The notes: generated by a model not told the origin, from the sequence alone. 64,000 bases of DNA from Psychrobacter immobilis (GCF_904846065.1 NZ_CAJGZV010000001.1:1364001-1428000), one strand, 5' to 3'; counted from the first letter of the stretch, positions 27,857-37,625 are shown. Translations and numbers: made by a program.

Positions 27857-29788
27857 ATGCGCCAATGGATTGCGTTAAGTTTACTATGCATGAGCGTGCT
27901 GTTACTGCCAGTATCGGCATCAGCAGCCTGCGACTCACCAATCAAATTTGGCGCTCTGACATGGGAGAGCGGTCAGTTTATCTCTGGGGTGCTTAAGTAC
28001 ATCGCTGAAGATGGCTATGATTGTACAATTGAAGAGGTGCCGGGTGCTGGTCCTGCACTCGAAACGGCATTGTCACAAAACGACATTCAAGTGATTGGGG
28101 AGCAGTGGGTTGGACGCTCGCCAATTATGGAACAAGCCATCGAGCAGAATAAAGTGGCAGTCATCGGTGATACGCTCAAAGGCGGCGCAACTCAAGGTTG
28201 GTATGTACCCAAATATGTATTAGAAGAAAACCCAGGTCTACGCAGTTATCAAGATTTGCCTAAATATGCTGAGCTGTTTAAAGATCCTGAAGACCCTAGC
28301 AAATCACGCTTTATGAATTGTCCGTCTGGTTGGACGTGTGAGATTTTCAATACTCGCTTGCTGAAGAATACAGGTTTGGACAGTATCTTTAATAATGCCC
28401 ATCCCGGCACTGGGGCAGCGCTCGACGCTGAGATTGCCTCTGCTTTTGAGCAACATAAGCCACTACTGTTTTATTACTGGCAGCCTACGGGCTTGATGGC
28501 AAAATATGACTTTGCGCCATTAGAGTTCCCTGCCCATGATGACGCTTGTTGGCAAGATTTGTTACGAGCGGATGGCACCGCCGATTGTGTGTCTGGCTTC
28601 CCTGTCTCACCTTTAGGTATCGCAGTATCTACCCCCTTTATTGAATCCAATCCAGAGCTTGCTGATGTCTTTAAAAAAGTTCAGTTTAGCTCCGATGAGC
28701 TCAATGGTGCTATCTTGGAGATGAGTGAAAATAAACGCAGTGGCGATGAGCAAGCACTAGCATTTTTGCGTAAATATCCGAGCGTCTGGCAAGCATGGTT
28801 GTCTGATGAAGCAGCCAGTAACCTTGCGGCTAAGCTAGGCATCAGCTTAACGGGCGAGGCTATCACTTCAGATGCAACCGTCTCTAGCACTAATCGAGCG
28901 ACCTCATTATCGAGCTTTCCTTCTTGGTCACTTGAGACGCCGCTTAATAATACATTAGCAAGCGTTGTCCAAAATTATGGCGATGTGTTTCGTACTGTCA
29001 GTACCATGGCGTTAACCTATCTATTGCTACCGATTGAGCGTCTATTAACCACTATGCCGCCTTGGCTTATCATTGCGCTTGTGAGCGTATTGGCATGGTT
29101 TGGTGTCCGTAAAATCTGGTTTGCACTGGCATGCGGCGCAGGACTTTTTCTCATTGGTGCATTTGGACTATGGGGCGCATTGATTGATACCTTGGCACTG
29201 CTCATCGTATCAGTGTTGGTGACCGTCGTGATTGGTATTCCTATAGGCATTGCTATGTCGGGCAGTAAAATTCTTCGCAAGGTTGTGACGCCAATACTGG
29301 ATGTGATGCAGACCATGCCAAGTTTTGTCTATTTGATACCCGTATTAATGTTATTTGGGATTGGCAAAGTGCCTGCGTTATTTGCCACTATTATTTATGC
29401 CTTGCCACCACTGATTCGGCTGACGACATTGGGGATTACCCAAGTCAATCATGAGATGGTCGAAGCAGGGCGCTCGTTCGGTAGCACACACTTGCAGCTG
29501 CTCATTTGGATTAAATTGCCGCAAGCATTACCCAGTATTATGGCGGGCGTGAATCAAGCGGTGATGATGTCGCTCTCTATGGTGGTGCTCGCGTCTATGA
29601 TTGGCGCACCGGGGCTTGGTGAAGATGTGTTGCAATCGATTCAAACGCTTAATATCGGTCAGGGCTTGCAAGCAGGTACGGCGATTGTCATCGTTGCCAT
29701 TATCATTGACCGTATCACCCAAGCGTTCGGTCAAGGCAAGCGTGCTCGGCAAAAAACCATCGATGCTGGCAGGCATCCCATTGGTTAA
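27857..29788 (+). CDS. Glycine betaine/proline-type ABC transporter, binding protein-permease fusion
   Basis: Osmoprotectant importer of the ProU/OpuA type with binding protein and membrane part in one chain. A signal-type helix (1-23, ...SASAACDSP) leads into an OpuAC/ProX-like binding domain (about 24-310) rich in Trp, such as GEQWVGRSP and GGATQGWYVPK. Six or so helices follow from about 380, with the permease EAA loop VEAGRSFGSTHLQLL near 535. The order binding domain then permease is opposite to lactococcal OpuABC. 643 residues. ATG 27857 has AGGA at 27848-27851, five bases upstream. The ATPase gene follows, so this is a two-gene operon. Substrate is inferred. Confidence 0.9.
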   Translation: MRQWIALSLLCMSVLLLPVSASAACDSPIKFGALTWESGQFISGVLKYIAEDGYDCTIEEVPGAGPALETALSQNDIQVIGEQWVGRSPIMEQAIEQNKVAVIGDTLKGGATQGWYVPKYVLEENPGLRSYQDLPKYAELFKDPEDPSKSRFMNCPSGWTCEIFNTRLLKNTGLDSIFNNAHPGTGAALDAEIASAFEQHKPLLFYYWQPTGLMAKYDFAPLEFPAHDDACWQDLLRADGTADCVSGFPVSPLGIAVSTPFIESNPELADVFKKVQFSSDELNGAILEMSENKRSGDEQALAFLRKYPSVWQAWLSDEAASNLAAKLGISLTGEAITSDATVSSTNRATSLSSFPSWSLETPLNNTLASVVQNYGDVFRTVSTMALTYLLLPIERLLTTMPPWLIIALVSVLAWFGVRKIWFALACGAGLFLIGAFGLWGALIDTLALLIVSVLVTVVIGIPIGIAMSGSKILRKVVTPILDVMQTMPSFVYLIPVLMLFGIGKVPALFATIIYALPPLIRLTTLGITQVNHEMVEAGRSFGSTHLQLLIWIKLPQALPSIMAGVNQAVMMSLSMVVLASMIGAPGLGEDVLQSIQTLNIGQGLQAGTAIVIVAIIIDRITQAFGQGKRARQKTIDAGRHPIG

Positions 29789-29863
29789 TTATCAGTGCCC
29801 TGGTCGAATGTTCAACACGCCCTAATCATAATGATAACTAGAAAAATAAAAATGAGAGCCATC

Positions 29864-30772
29864 ATGAATCATATTCAATTGGAAAATATCAGCAAGATTT
29901 ATAATGCCAATAGCTCGCAAGCAAAGTCTGCATTGGCATTACTAGCAGAAGGTATGGATAGTATTCAGGTAAAGGAACAAACAGGCTATTCGGTCGGGCT
30001 TTATGACATCAATTTAAGCGTTAAAGCAGGTGAGCTGCATTGTATTATGGGCTTGTCAGGTTCAGGAAAATCAACCTTGATACGCCATATCAATCGTTTG
30101 ATTGACCCAACCAGCGGTAAAATATGGGTTGATACTTCTATTAATGCTAAGCCGTCTACTATTGCTAAGCCCTCCACTAATGCCAAACCCTCTGCTGATG
30201 TATTAGAAAATGGAAGATCATCGTCTGCTATTAATATTTTAGAGCTAAATGATAAAGCGCTACAGCATTATCGCCAGCAGACACTCAGTATGGTTTTTCA
30301 GCATTTTGGTTTGGTGCCACATATGACGGTGCTGCAAAACGTCGCTTACGGCTTGCGAGTGCGAAAAATGAGTATCAAAGAACGCCACGAGGTTGCTCGG
30401 CATTGGCTTAATGAAGTTGGGCTAGCAAATTTGGAGAAAAGTTACCCTGATGAGCTGTCAGGAGGGATGCAGCAGCGAGTAGGGCTTGCGCGTGCCTTAG
30501 CAACCGACAATCAAATATTGCTGATGGACGAGGCTTTCTCTGCCCTTGATCCCCTTATTCGTGCCCAATTACAAGACCAACTACTTGAGCTACAAGCACG
30601 GCTAAACAAAACCATCGTCTTTATCACTCATGATATCGATGAAGCGATTAAGGTCGGTCAGCGGATTAGTATTTTAAATGGCGGGCGTTTGGTACAAACG
30701 GATACACCCAGTGAATTACGCCACAACCCAGCTGATGAGTATGTGGCGCAATTTATGCGTGCCAAAATTTAA
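29864..30772 (+). CDS. Betaine-type ABC transporter ATP-binding protein (ProV-like)
   Basis: ATPase partner of the preceding fusion protein. Seen: Walker A GLSGSGKST (63-71), Q-loop Gln146, signature LSGGM (198-202), Walker B LLMDEA (219-224), switch His256. It lacks the C-terminal CBS pair of E. coli ProV. An odd insert at 91-122 between Walker A and the Q-loop contains three repeats of AKPST/S encoded by 18-bp units (30143-30196). I chose ATG 29864 because ENISKIYNA, the conserved start of the domain, follows; ATGs at 29852 and 29831 are also in frame. It lies 75 bases after the fusion gene, with no terminator seen afterwards. Confidence 0.9.
   Translation: MNHIQLENISKIYNANSSQAKSALALLAEGMDSIQVKEQTGYSVGLYDINLSVKAGELHCIMGLSGSGKSTLIRHINRLIDPTSGKIWVDTSINAKPSTIAKPSTNAKPSADVLENGRSSSAINILELNDKALQHYRQQTLSMVFQHFGLVPHMTVLQNVAYGLRVRKMSIKERHEVARHWLNEVGLANLEKSYPDELSGGMQQRVGLARALATDNQILLMDEAFSALDPLIRAQLQDQLLELQARLNKTIVFITHDIDEAIKVGQRISILNGGRLVQTDTPSELRHNPADEYVAQFMRAKI
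30143..30196 (+). repeat. Three 18-bp coding repeats (NAKPST units)
   Basis: Three consecutive 18-bp units, each reading (N/I)-A-K-P-S-(T/A), inside the ProV-like gene. Third positions differ between units, so the amino acids are kept more than the bases. Confidence 0.85.
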
Positions 30773-31061
30773 TTTAAAAATAATACGACGTTTTTTTAAA
30801 TGCTGTTTTATAAATTACACCTGCAAAATGATAGATTTCTGTCTATATCATTATTCTTACACTGGTGTTAAAAAAGTGTAGCAACCCCTTAGTTACTATT
30901 AAAGTAAACTCCATCATCGATGTATACTATTAAGATACTCTAATAGTGTATTAGCTTTGCTAAAATCTTGATTTATCCACTCTCATTGATTACGTAAGAA
31001 GATCATGAGCGAGCATAAAAACTCAGTTTATGATCGTAAGACTTCGTAAAAAGGACCTCGC

Positions 31062-32876
31062 ATGCCGCATAAGAAAATTCGCCATAATGATCATAGTCAT
31101 ACTAATAAGTTAGCGACAGACTCACCATGTGATTCATCACGTTGGCTAAAAAACATTAGTGCCGTTGGTGTCACGACAGTACTGAGTGCTGGCATATTGG
31201 TCGCTTGTGGACAAATGAGTAGTGCGGAGAGCAATGCAAGTAGCACGACTAAATCAGCCAAGCAAAACAGTGGAGTGACTAGCTCACGTGACATGCTGCC
31301 TTCCGATATGCTTGGACAAATGCGAGCGCTGCCGCAATTGACAAAAGGCTTAGGTGACACGGGCACAGCAGTCATTGACCCTAATAAACCGACATTGATT
31401 AAATTTTGGGCAAGCTGGTGCCCATTATGTTTGGGTACGTTGGCAGAAACCGAAGAATGGCGCACCGATCCCAAGTTCGCTGATTTAAATGTCGTGACTG
31501 TTGTCAGTCCCGGTCATCTAAACGAAAAAGCCGATAGCGACTTTAGCACTTGGTATGCAGGCGTCCAAGCAGACTATCCAAAGCTACCAGTATTGTCTGA
31601 CGCTTCAGGCGAGCTGATTAATAAACTTGGTGTGCAAGTTTATCCAAGCTGGGCGATACTCGATAAAAGCGGCAACTTGGTGCATTTGGTGAAAGGCAAT
31701 ATATCGGCAGAGCAAGCCTATGCCCTTGCTGAAAATGCCAATAATGATTTTGCTGAGCTTAAAGCAGGGAGTGCTAAACCAGCAAACGCGCAAACCTTAG
31801 ACAACAACAGCAAGATTGAAACCATCAAACAAAAAGAGGGCGTTTATTATAACGATAAAGGCAAAGCGATTAATACGCGCTCAATCTACTTGGCGGGCGG
31901 CTGCTTTTGGGGCGTAGAAGCTTACATGGAGCGCGTCGAGGGTGTGGTCGACGCTGTATCAGGCTATGCCAACGGTGATACCGCCAATCCAAGTTACGAG
32001 CAAGTGATTCGTGGTTCAGGTCATGCCGAAGCCGTCAAAGTCACTTACGATGCGGATAAAACAGACCTTGATACTATCTTAAAATACTACTTCCGCGTGA
32101 TAGATCCAACCAGCCTCAACAAACAAGGCAATGATCACGGTGTGCAGTACCGCTCAGGCGTTTATTACACCGATAAAGAAGATAAAGCAGTGATTGATGC
32201 TGCCCTCCAACGTGTGCAAAGCCAGTATAAACAAAAAATTGTAGTAGAAAATGAGCCGCTAGACAATTTCTACTTAGCTGAAATGTACCATCAGGATTAT
32301 CTGGCAAAAAATCCAAACGGCTATTGTCATGTTGATTTAAGCCTTGCCGATGATAAACCAGAAGGTACTGCGCGTACCAAGCTTGCACCTGTAAGTACCG
32401 TTGCTGAGACTTTAAATCCTAAGCGTTACGCAGGATTTGATAAAGGCGCGCTCAAAAACACCTTGACCAAAGCACAATACAATATCACGCAAGATGCCGG
32501 TACTGAGCGCGCCTTTAGCCATGAATATGATAATTTATTTGCGCCGGGTATCTATGTCGATGTGGTGAGCGGTGAGCCTTTATTTTTATCAACTGATAAA
32601 TACCAATCTGGCTGTGGTTGGCCAAGCTTTACCAAGCCGATTGACATGCAAGTCATTACCCAGCATGAAGACACCGCTTTTAATATGGTACGCACTGAAG
32701 TTCGCTCGCGAGTAGCAGACTCACATCTGGGTCATGTATTCCCTGATGGGCCAAAAGATCGTGGCGGGCTGCGCTATTGTATCAATGGCGGGGCGCTACA
32801 GTTTATTCCAGTCGATGTGATGCCGCAGTCAGGCTATGCGCCATTAGTGAAGTTGGTTAAGCCTGCAAAACCTTAA
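31062..32876 (+). CDS. msrAB: Thioredoxin-MsrA-MsrB fusion, exported methionine sulfoxide reductase
   Basis: Repairs oxidised methionine in envelope proteins, both S and R sulfoxides, and carries its own electron-passing thioredoxin domain, as in Neisseria PilB. Order: N-terminal signal with lipobox-like LVACG (Cys49), TlpA-like thioredoxin domain 85-230 with WCPLC (C120, C123), MsrA 275-430 with GGCFWG (C281), and MsrB 460-590 with SGCGWPSF (C518) and RYCING (C573). 604 residues. AAGGA precedes ATG 31062. The basic, His-rich N-terminus (31 residues) before the hydrophobic part is long for a lipoprotein. Followed by a strong terminator. Confidence 0.95.
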   Translation: MPHKKIRHNDHSHTNKLATDSPCDSSRWLKNISAVGVTTVLSAGILVACGQMSSAESNASSTTKSAKQNSGVTSSRDMLPSDMLGQMRALPQLTKGLGDTGTAVIDPNKPTLIKFWASWCPLCLGTLAETEEWRTDPKFADLNVVTVVSPGHLNEKADSDFSTWYAGVQADYPKLPVLSDASGELINKLGVQVYPSWAILDKSGNLVHLVKGNISAEQAYALAENANNDFAELKAGSAKPANAQTLDNNSKIETIKQKEGVYYNDKGKAINTRSIYLAGGCFWGVEAYMERVEGVVDAVSGYANGDTANPSYEQVIRGSGHAEAVKVTYDADKTDLDTILKYYFRVIDPTSLNKQGNDHGVQYRSGVYYTDKEDKAVIDAALQRVQSQYKQKIVVENEPLDNFYLAEMYHQDYLAKNPNGYCHVDLSLADDKPEGTARTKLAPVSTVAETLNPKRYAGFDKGALKNTLTKAQYNITQDAGTERAFSHEYDNLFAPGIYVDVVSGEPLFLSTDKYQSGCGWPSFTKPIDMQVITQHEDTAFNMVRTEVRSRVADSHLGHVFPDGPKDRGGLRYCINGGALQFIPVDVMPQSGYAPLVKLVKPAKP

Positions 32877-32906
32877 TTATTAATACTGATAATCGACTTT
32901 ATATAG

Positions 32907-32937
32907 AGACGTTAAGATAATTCTTAGCGTCTTTTTT
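32907..32937 (+). terminator. Rho-independent terminator of msrAB
   Basis: AGACGTTAAGA (32907-32917) pairs with TCTTAGCGTCT (32922-32932) with one G-U, loop TAAT, then T to 32937. Confidence 0.9.
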
Positions 32938-33106
32938 ATGATTGATGCCTTGAGCATAATTACTATCACAGCATGATGGTTCGTTTTATTATCGTTGTAT
33001 TTTTGCTGTTATAGCCGTTGAATTATGAAAAACCAACCAAACTTCGTTATACTCAAAAGCTGAGCGTTTTCTATTATTAATACTTTTATCATCTAGCGCC
33101 GTAAAA

Positions 33107-33127
33107 CCACGTCCTTCTAGGGCATGG
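33107..33127 (+). repeat. Left-end imperfect hairpin of the IS element
   Basis: Eight-base arms around loop TTCTA, with one mismatch and one G-U. It lies 77 bases before the tnpB start and is likely the transposase recognition hairpin. Confidence 0.7.
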
Positions 33128-33203
33128 ATATCAGGCGTCAACCGTTGTCACCTAGGATTGAACATACCTTGATAACCAAATACATTGAGATCATAATTAC
33201 CCC

Positions 33204-34280
33204 ATGAAAACGCTCAAACTACGCATCAAAGACAAACATGCCACTCAGCTAAATATCTTAGCGGGGTCGGTTAACTTTGTCTGGAATTACGTCAATGAGC
33301 TAAGTTTTAAACACCTCAAGCGTACTGGTCAATTCTTTTCGGCTTATGATTTGGCTACTTACACCAAAGGTGCGGGTGAATATCTAAACCTACACAGCCA
33401 AACCTTACAAGCAGTGACCGAAACCCATGCCAAGGCTCGTAAACAGTTTAAAAAAGCCAAACTCAACTGGCGCACCAATAATCTTAAAGCCAAACGTAGT
33501 TCTCTTGGTTGGATTCCGTTTAAAAAGACCGCTATTAAGCATATCAGCACCCGCCAAAGTGGTAAAAAGTGTCTAAAAAGCACCCTGCAATTCAGCTTAG
33601 CTAAAGGTAAAAAACTCACTATTGACCTATGGGACAGCTATAACTTAGCGCTCTACACCATCAATACTTGCGAATTGGTACAGGACCATCGCGGTCACTG
33701 GTACGTCTGTGTGACGGTTAAAGAATTTCCAAAAACAGCGTGTGGCACTGGTCAAGTCGGTATTGATTTAGGTTGCAAAGATTCAGCAGTCAGTAGTGAT
33801 GGCGACAAACTACAAACCAAAGTCACTCATCAATATGCTGAAAAACTGGCCATTGCTCAAAGAGCTAAGAATAAAAAGCGGGTCAAGGCCATTCACGCCA
33901 AGATTAAAAATACCCGTCAAGACCTTATTCATAAATTCACATCAAAGCTTGTCAAAGCCAACAGCCTAATTGTTGTTGGTAAAATAAAATCAACATCATT
34001 CACTAAGGGCAAACTTGCCAAATCCGTCTATGACGCAGGTTGGTTTGAAATTAAGCGGCAACTGGATTATAAATGCGCGAACGCAGGTTGCCACTATATC
34101 GAAGTGAATGAAGCGTACACCACCCAAACCTGCTCGTGTTGCGGCTCTCGCCAAGACAGTCCGAAAGGTAGATCAGCGCTTGGTATAAGAGTATGGTTTT
34201 GTCGTTCTTGTAAAACGACCCATAACAGAGATGTTAATGGAGCAAAAAACATTCTCGCGGTCGGGCTTGGCCGTCTTTAG
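33204..34280 (+). CDS. tnpB: TnpB RNA-guided endonuclease, rearranged catalytic site
   Basis: IS605-family TnpB, ancestor type of Cas12: an RNA-guided nuclease that uses an RNA from the element's right end. 358 residues: N-terminal WED/REC region (1-180), RuvC-I GIDLGCKD with D188, RuvC-III NRDVNGAKN with D343, and a zinc finger with C310/C313 and C333/C336. At the canonical RuvC-II glutamate position the sequence reads VVGKIKST, with Gly259 instead of Glu. A Glu at 303, in VNEAYTTQTC, lies 44 residues on, as described for TnpB and Fanzor proteins with a relocated glutamate. The frame is intact, so the protein may be active. No tnpA. Confidence 0.93.
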   Translation: MKTLKLRIKDKHATQLNILAGSVNFVWNYVNELSFKHLKRTGQFFSAYDLATYTKGAGEYLNLHSQTLQAVTETHAKARKQFKKAKLNWRTNNLKAKRSSLGWIPFKKTAIKHISTRQSGKKCLKSTLQFSLAKGKKLTIDLWDSYNLALYTINTCELVQDHRGHWYVCVTVKEFPKTACGTGQVGIDLGCKDSAVSSDGDKLQTKVTHQYAEKLAIAQRAKNKKRVKAIHAKIKNTRQDLIHKFTSKLVKANSLIVVGKIKSTSFTKGKLAKSVYDAGWFEIKRQLDYKCANAGCHYIEVNEAYTTQTCSCCGSRQDSPKGRSALGIRVWFCRSCKTTHNRDVNGAKNILAVGLGRL

Positions 34281-34286
34281 TAGGAA

Positions 34287-34318
34287 TCCCCCTCCTTTGA
34301 GGGCGGGGAGGAAGTCAA
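34287..34318 (+). ncRNA. Right-end hairpin: predicted 3' scaffold of the TnpB guide (omega) RNA
   Basis: A stem of C-rich and G-rich arms (34288-34308, loop CTTT) just after the tnpB stop, then GGAGGAAGTCAA to 34318. In characterised systems the omega RNA spans the end of tnpB and this hairpin, and the first 16-20 bases beyond the element end act as guide, here about 34319-34338. Confidence 0.65.
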
Positions 34319-34387
34319 AGTTATGTATACCTATTTCGTCGCTGGATTTGTTTGGCGGCTTTTCATTTTTGTATTTAAGGCTGTAAC

Positions 34388-35629
34388 ATGACCGTTACTC
34401 ATACCTCTAAACCTTTCGAACCTATTATTACCTCTTTACTCGATAATGATTTATATAAATTTACGATGCTGCAAGCCATGCTGCATCAGTTTCCACAGAC
34501 ACATGGTGTGTATCGCTTTCGCTGCCGTAATAATAAAGACACGCTGTATCCATTGGCTGATATTAAAGATGATCTAGAGCAGCAGTTAGACAATTTATGT
34601 GAATTACGATTTTTAGAGGATGAACTAGAGTACTTACGTGGTTTGCGCTTTATGCGCTCAGACTTCGTTGACTATCTAGAATTGTTTAAGTTGAAACGTC
34701 GTTTTATTACCGTCAGTACGGATGATAAAGGTCGCTTATTTATCGATATCGAAGGACCGATGATTCAAGCGATGTTCTTTGAAGTGTTTGTACTCGCCAT
34801 CGTTAATGAGCTGTATTTTGATGCGCTATCGAATGCCAGTGTGATTGAAGAAGGGCAGCGCAGATTGGATGAAAAAGTCACATTGTTGCATCAATATGCG
34901 ACAGAGCAGGCAAAATGTGATGCTAATACCCCGCCATTAATTATCGCTGATTTTGGTACTCGTAGACGTTTTAGCAAAGCTTGGCAAGCCCATGTGGTTG
35001 AGACTTTGCATAAAGCGGAACCAAAAATAGTGAGCGGTACTTCCAACGTGTATTTAGCAAAAAAGCTGGGAATGACGCCAATCGGTACGATGGCACATGA
35101 ATTTATGCAGGCATTTCAGGCTTTGGATGTGCGTTTACGTGATTCACAAAAAGCGGCGCTTGAAGCGTGGGTGCATGAGTATCGAGGCGATTTGGGTATT
35201 GCGCTGACCGATGTCGTTGGGATGGATGCGTTTTTACGTGACTTTGATTTGTATTTCGCTAAGCTGTTTGATGGTTTACGTCACGATAGCGGTGACCCGT
35301 ATATCTGGGGTGATAAGGCGATTGCTCATTATAAAAATCTTAAAATAGACCCAAGAACCAAGATTTTAACCTTTAGTGATGGCTTAGATTTGGATAAAGC
35401 TTGGGATTTACATCAGTATTTTAAAGGTCAAATAAAGACCAGCTTTGGTATTGGTACCAACCTCACCAATGATATGGGTATCACCCCGATAAATATTGTC
35501 TTAAAATTGGTGGAATGCAATGGGCAGCCAGTCGCTAAACTGTCAGACAGTCCAGGCAAGACCATGATTAATAACGACACGTATCTTGCCTATTTGCGCC
35601 AAGTATTTGAAGTCGACGAGCCTGAATAG
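34388..35629 (+). CDS. pncB: Nicotinate phosphoribosyltransferase
   Basis: Converts nicotinate and PRPP to nicotinate mononucleotide with ATP use, the entry step of NAD salvage. Seen: [21 protein letters not shown] at the N-terminus ([10 protein letters not shown] motif with the Tyr/Phe substrate site), [23 protein letters not shown] with GTMAHEF and the autophosphorylation-type His, and [10 protein letters not shown]. 413 residues, standard length. It lies 70 bases downstream of the IS right end, so its original upstream region may have been altered by the insertion. No NAD-related neighbour is present. Confidence 0.97.
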   Translation: MTVTHTSKPFEPIITSLLDNDLYKFTMLQAMLHQFPQTHGVYRFRCRNNKDTLYPLADIKDDLEQQLDNLCELRFLEDELEYLRGLRFMRSDFVDYLELFKLKRRFITVSTDDKGRLFIDIEGPMIQAMFFEVFVLAIVNELYFDALSNASVIEEGQRRLDEKVTLLHQYATEQAKCDANTPPLIIADFGTRRRFSKAWQAHVVETLHKAEPKIVSGTSNVYLAKKLGMTPIGTMAHEFMQAFQALDVRLRDSQKAALEAWVHEYRGDLGIALTDVVGMDAFLRDFDLYFAKLFDGLRHDSGDPYIWGDKAIAHYKNLKIDPRTKILTFSDGLDLDKAWDLHQYFKGQIKTSFGIGTNLTNDMGITPINIVLKLVECNGQPVAKLSDSPGKTMINNDTYLAYLRQVFEVDEPE

Positions 35630-35641
35630 AATTGACTTAAC

Positions 35642-35890
35642 TTAACTGTCGCTATTCTCTGTTTTATCTTCTTCTTCAGCAAAAGCGGCATCTAGTGCTT
35701 GCTGTACCGCATTGATACGGGTTTCGCAAACGCGATAAGCAGCAATCGACTCTTCAACAGTCGTCATCAGATTATCAATATCTGGCTCATCTTGTTGCTG
35801 TAATTCAGCGGCATTGGTTTTTAGAATATCATAAGCCGCTTTAAAGGTTTTTGGGGCGGCTTTTTTGCGTTTGCGAGTAGGGGTTGTCAT
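35642..35890 (-). CDS. xseB: Exodeoxyribonuclease VII small subunit
   Basis: Small regulatory/structural subunit of ExoVII, which degrades single-stranded DNA from both ends. 82 residues: a Lys/Arg-rich start, then two helices (FKAAYDILKTNAAELQQQ and VEESIAAYRVCETRINAVQQALDAAF) typical of XseB, and an acidic tail. It follows xseA on the same strand with a 62-base gap, so both are probably co-transcribed. It converges on pncB 12 bases away. Confidence 0.93.
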   Translation of the reverse strand: MTTPTRKRKKAAPKTFKAAYDILKTNAAELQQQDEPDIDNLMTTVEESIAAYRVCETRINAVQQALDAAFAEEEDKTENSDS

Positions 35891-35952
35891 AAGGTTTCCT
35901 AATTTTAAAATAAAGTCTTTGATTAAGTTGAATCGACGGTAGGTTGTACTTC

Positions 35953-37467
35953 TTATTTATTAATATTTACGTCAATAATCTGTGCTTTTGCTTTACCGTC
36001 TTTTAAGAGAATGTGCACCGTTTGTTCTGGATGGAGCTGCGTACCGCTGGTCAGTATTTGCTTGTCTTTTGCATCAGTAAGCATGGTATAGCCTTGCTTG
36101 AGCACCCGAGAAGGACGGTGCAGGAGCACAATATCACGCAGATGTTCGCTATCACGCTGTGCTTGTATTAACTGCTGCTGTGCGGAATGCATAATCGTTT
36201 TTTGGTTATTTTGACTGGCGCTAGCAGCCACTGTTAACTGCTGATAGGCAGCCGCTTGAGTCTGTGTGCGTAGCTCGCTGGTGAGTCTGGCGGCTTGCTT
36301 GACTTGGCGCTGAGCGCTTTGCTGAATACTACGCCACGCATAATCACTGTCTTTTTGCAGAGCGGTTAATTGACCAATTGTTTGTGATTGTATTTGGCTC
36401 AACTGGCGTGTCGTTTGTTGTGCAGCGGTGCTTAATTGACGCTGAGCAGCTTGTTTTATTTGCGCTTGGTATTGCAGCGTTTGAGTGACGAGCTGGGCTA
36501 AATGCGTCATGATAGCGGCAATCACCTTTGATGGGGTATCAAAGCTAGTATGCGCGACTTCATCTAAGATCACTTTATCACGCTCGTGACCAATGCCAAC
36601 CCAGACAGGGATAGGCTGCTCGGCAACCAATGCTGCCAATTCATAATCATTTAGATAGGCTAAATCACCGACCGCACCGCCGCCACGAATAATGACTAAT
36701 AAGTCTGGCAGGTGCTTATAAGTATCAAAAAACTGCTGCTGGGCGTTAACGATTGCTTGGCGGATCTCGCTTGGCGCATGATTACCCTGAAAGGTCGCAT
36801 TATGATAATGGAAATGACAGGCACCTGTGCGCGCTAAGCGATCAGCGTCGGCTTGAAAATCGCCTAATCCAGCGGCTTTTTCAGGGGCAATGACCAGCAC
36901 ATGCTCAATATCAAATGGAACAGGCAGCTGTTGATTCAGGTTTAATAAGCCTTCTCCCGTCAAGCGGTCGACCATCTCTGCATACTGCCGCGCCAAGTCG
37001 CCTAACGTGTAGCTAGGGTCAATATCTTCAATAGTGAGAGAGAAGCCATATTGCGCATGGAAGCCTGCGGATACTTTGAGCAATACTGTCAAATCACGAT
37101 CAAGGGGCATGCCAGTTGCGCGCTCAAATTTTGCTAAGACGCGTGCTGCTTTAAAGCGCCAAAGATTGCCGCGGCAACTAGCAATGACCTTACCGTCATC
37201 ATCTTTTTCTGCCAATTCAAAGTAATAATGCCCGCCTTTACTAGATAGATTGCGAATCTCTGCTTTTACCCATACACGGTGGTTAAAGGTCTGTTTGATA
37301 ACCATATCAACGGCTGATAAATAGTCACTCAACCGCAGAACGGTATCTTCTAAATTGACTTCTATATTGTTTTCTTGCTCAGCTAACTCGGCTTCCAAGG
37401 TCGCTAAATCTTTAGCAGGCGCTAATACCTTAGCTGGTTTCATATTTGACAGGTTGGGTTTGCGCAT
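35953..37467 (-). CDS. xseA: Exodeoxyribonuclease VII large subunit
   Basis: Catalytic subunit of ExoVII, active on single-stranded DNA without needing metal; works in repair and degradation of multicopy DNA. Seen: OB-fold DNA-binding domain (about 45-150, VWVKAEIRNLSSKGGHYYFEL), catalytic domain with LLVIIRGGGAVGDLAYLND and VGIGHERDKVILDEVAHTSFDTPS, then a long Gln/Ala-rich coiled coil (about 320-430). 504 residues, slightly longer than E. coli because of a ~40-residue N-terminal extension. ATG 37467 is used; an ATG eight codons later is also in frame. Confidence 0.96.
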   Translation of the reverse strand: MRKPNLSNMKPAKVLAPAKDLATLEAELAEQENNIEVNLEDTVLRLSDYLSAVDMVIKQTFNHRVWVKAEIRNLSSKGGHYYFELAEKDDDGKVIASCRGNLWRFKAARVLAKFERATGMPLDRDLTVLLKVSAGFHAQYGFSLTIEDIDPSYTLGDLARQYAEMVDRLTGEGLLNLNQQLPVPFDIEHVLVIAPEKAAGLGDFQADADRLARTGACHFHYHNATFQGNHAPSEIRQAIVNAQQQFFDTYKHLPDLLVIIRGGGAVGDLAYLNDYELAALVAEQPIPVWVGIGHERDKVILDEVAHTSFDTPSKVIAAIMTHLAQLVTQTLQYQAQIKQAAQRQLSTAAQQTTRQLSQIQSQTIGQLTALQKDSDYAWRSIQQSAQRQVKQAARLTSELRTQTQAAAYQQLTVAASASQNNQKTIMHSAQQQLIQAQRDSEHLRDIVLLHRPSRVLKQGYTMLTDAKDKQILTSGTQLHPEQTVHILLKDGKAKAQIIDVNINK

Positions 37468-37579
37468 AATAATAGACCAAAAGTGAGGGAGCTTAAAAAC
37501 GAGCTGTTTATAGAATAAGAGTCATAAAAAATCAGAAAGGATAGTTTACCCCAAAAGCGAGCACACAAAAAGAGAAGCC

Positions 37580-37619
37580 AACCAGTCAGCGACTAATATA
37601 TTCTTATCGCTGATTGGTT
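37580..37619 (-). terminator. Hairpin after the 37.7 kb lipoprotein gene, probable terminator
   Basis: AACCAGTCAGCGA (37580-37592) and TCGCTGATTGGTT (37607-37619) form a 13-bp stem with one G-U. On the minus strand GGCTTCTCTTTTT follows, a poor T-tract, so the call is tentative. Confidence 0.5.
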
Positions 37620-37625
37620 CGCTAA

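Larger units (their letters stand above)
33102..34318 (+). mobile_element. tnpB-only IS200/IS605-family element (IS1341-like)
   Basis: The left end has a subterminal hairpin CCACGTCC/GGGCATGG (33107-33114, 33120-33127) in the ACCACGTCC context common to IS605-family left ends. The right end has the C-rich hairpin 34287-34308 followed by GGAGGAAGTCAA ending at 34318, the usual right-end form. Only tnpB lies between; no Y1 transposase tnpA is present, so the element is non-autonomous or depends on a copy elsewhere. Exact borders are estimates. Confidence 0.85.

Noticed and set aside
31097..31474. 125-codon frame antisense to msrAB
   Set aside because: Shadow of the signal and thioredoxin part of a well-supported gene.
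33204..34280. TnpB as a dead relic
   Set aside because: The missing canonical Glu first suggested inactivation, but the intact frame, zinc finger and alternative Glu303 favour a rearranged site.
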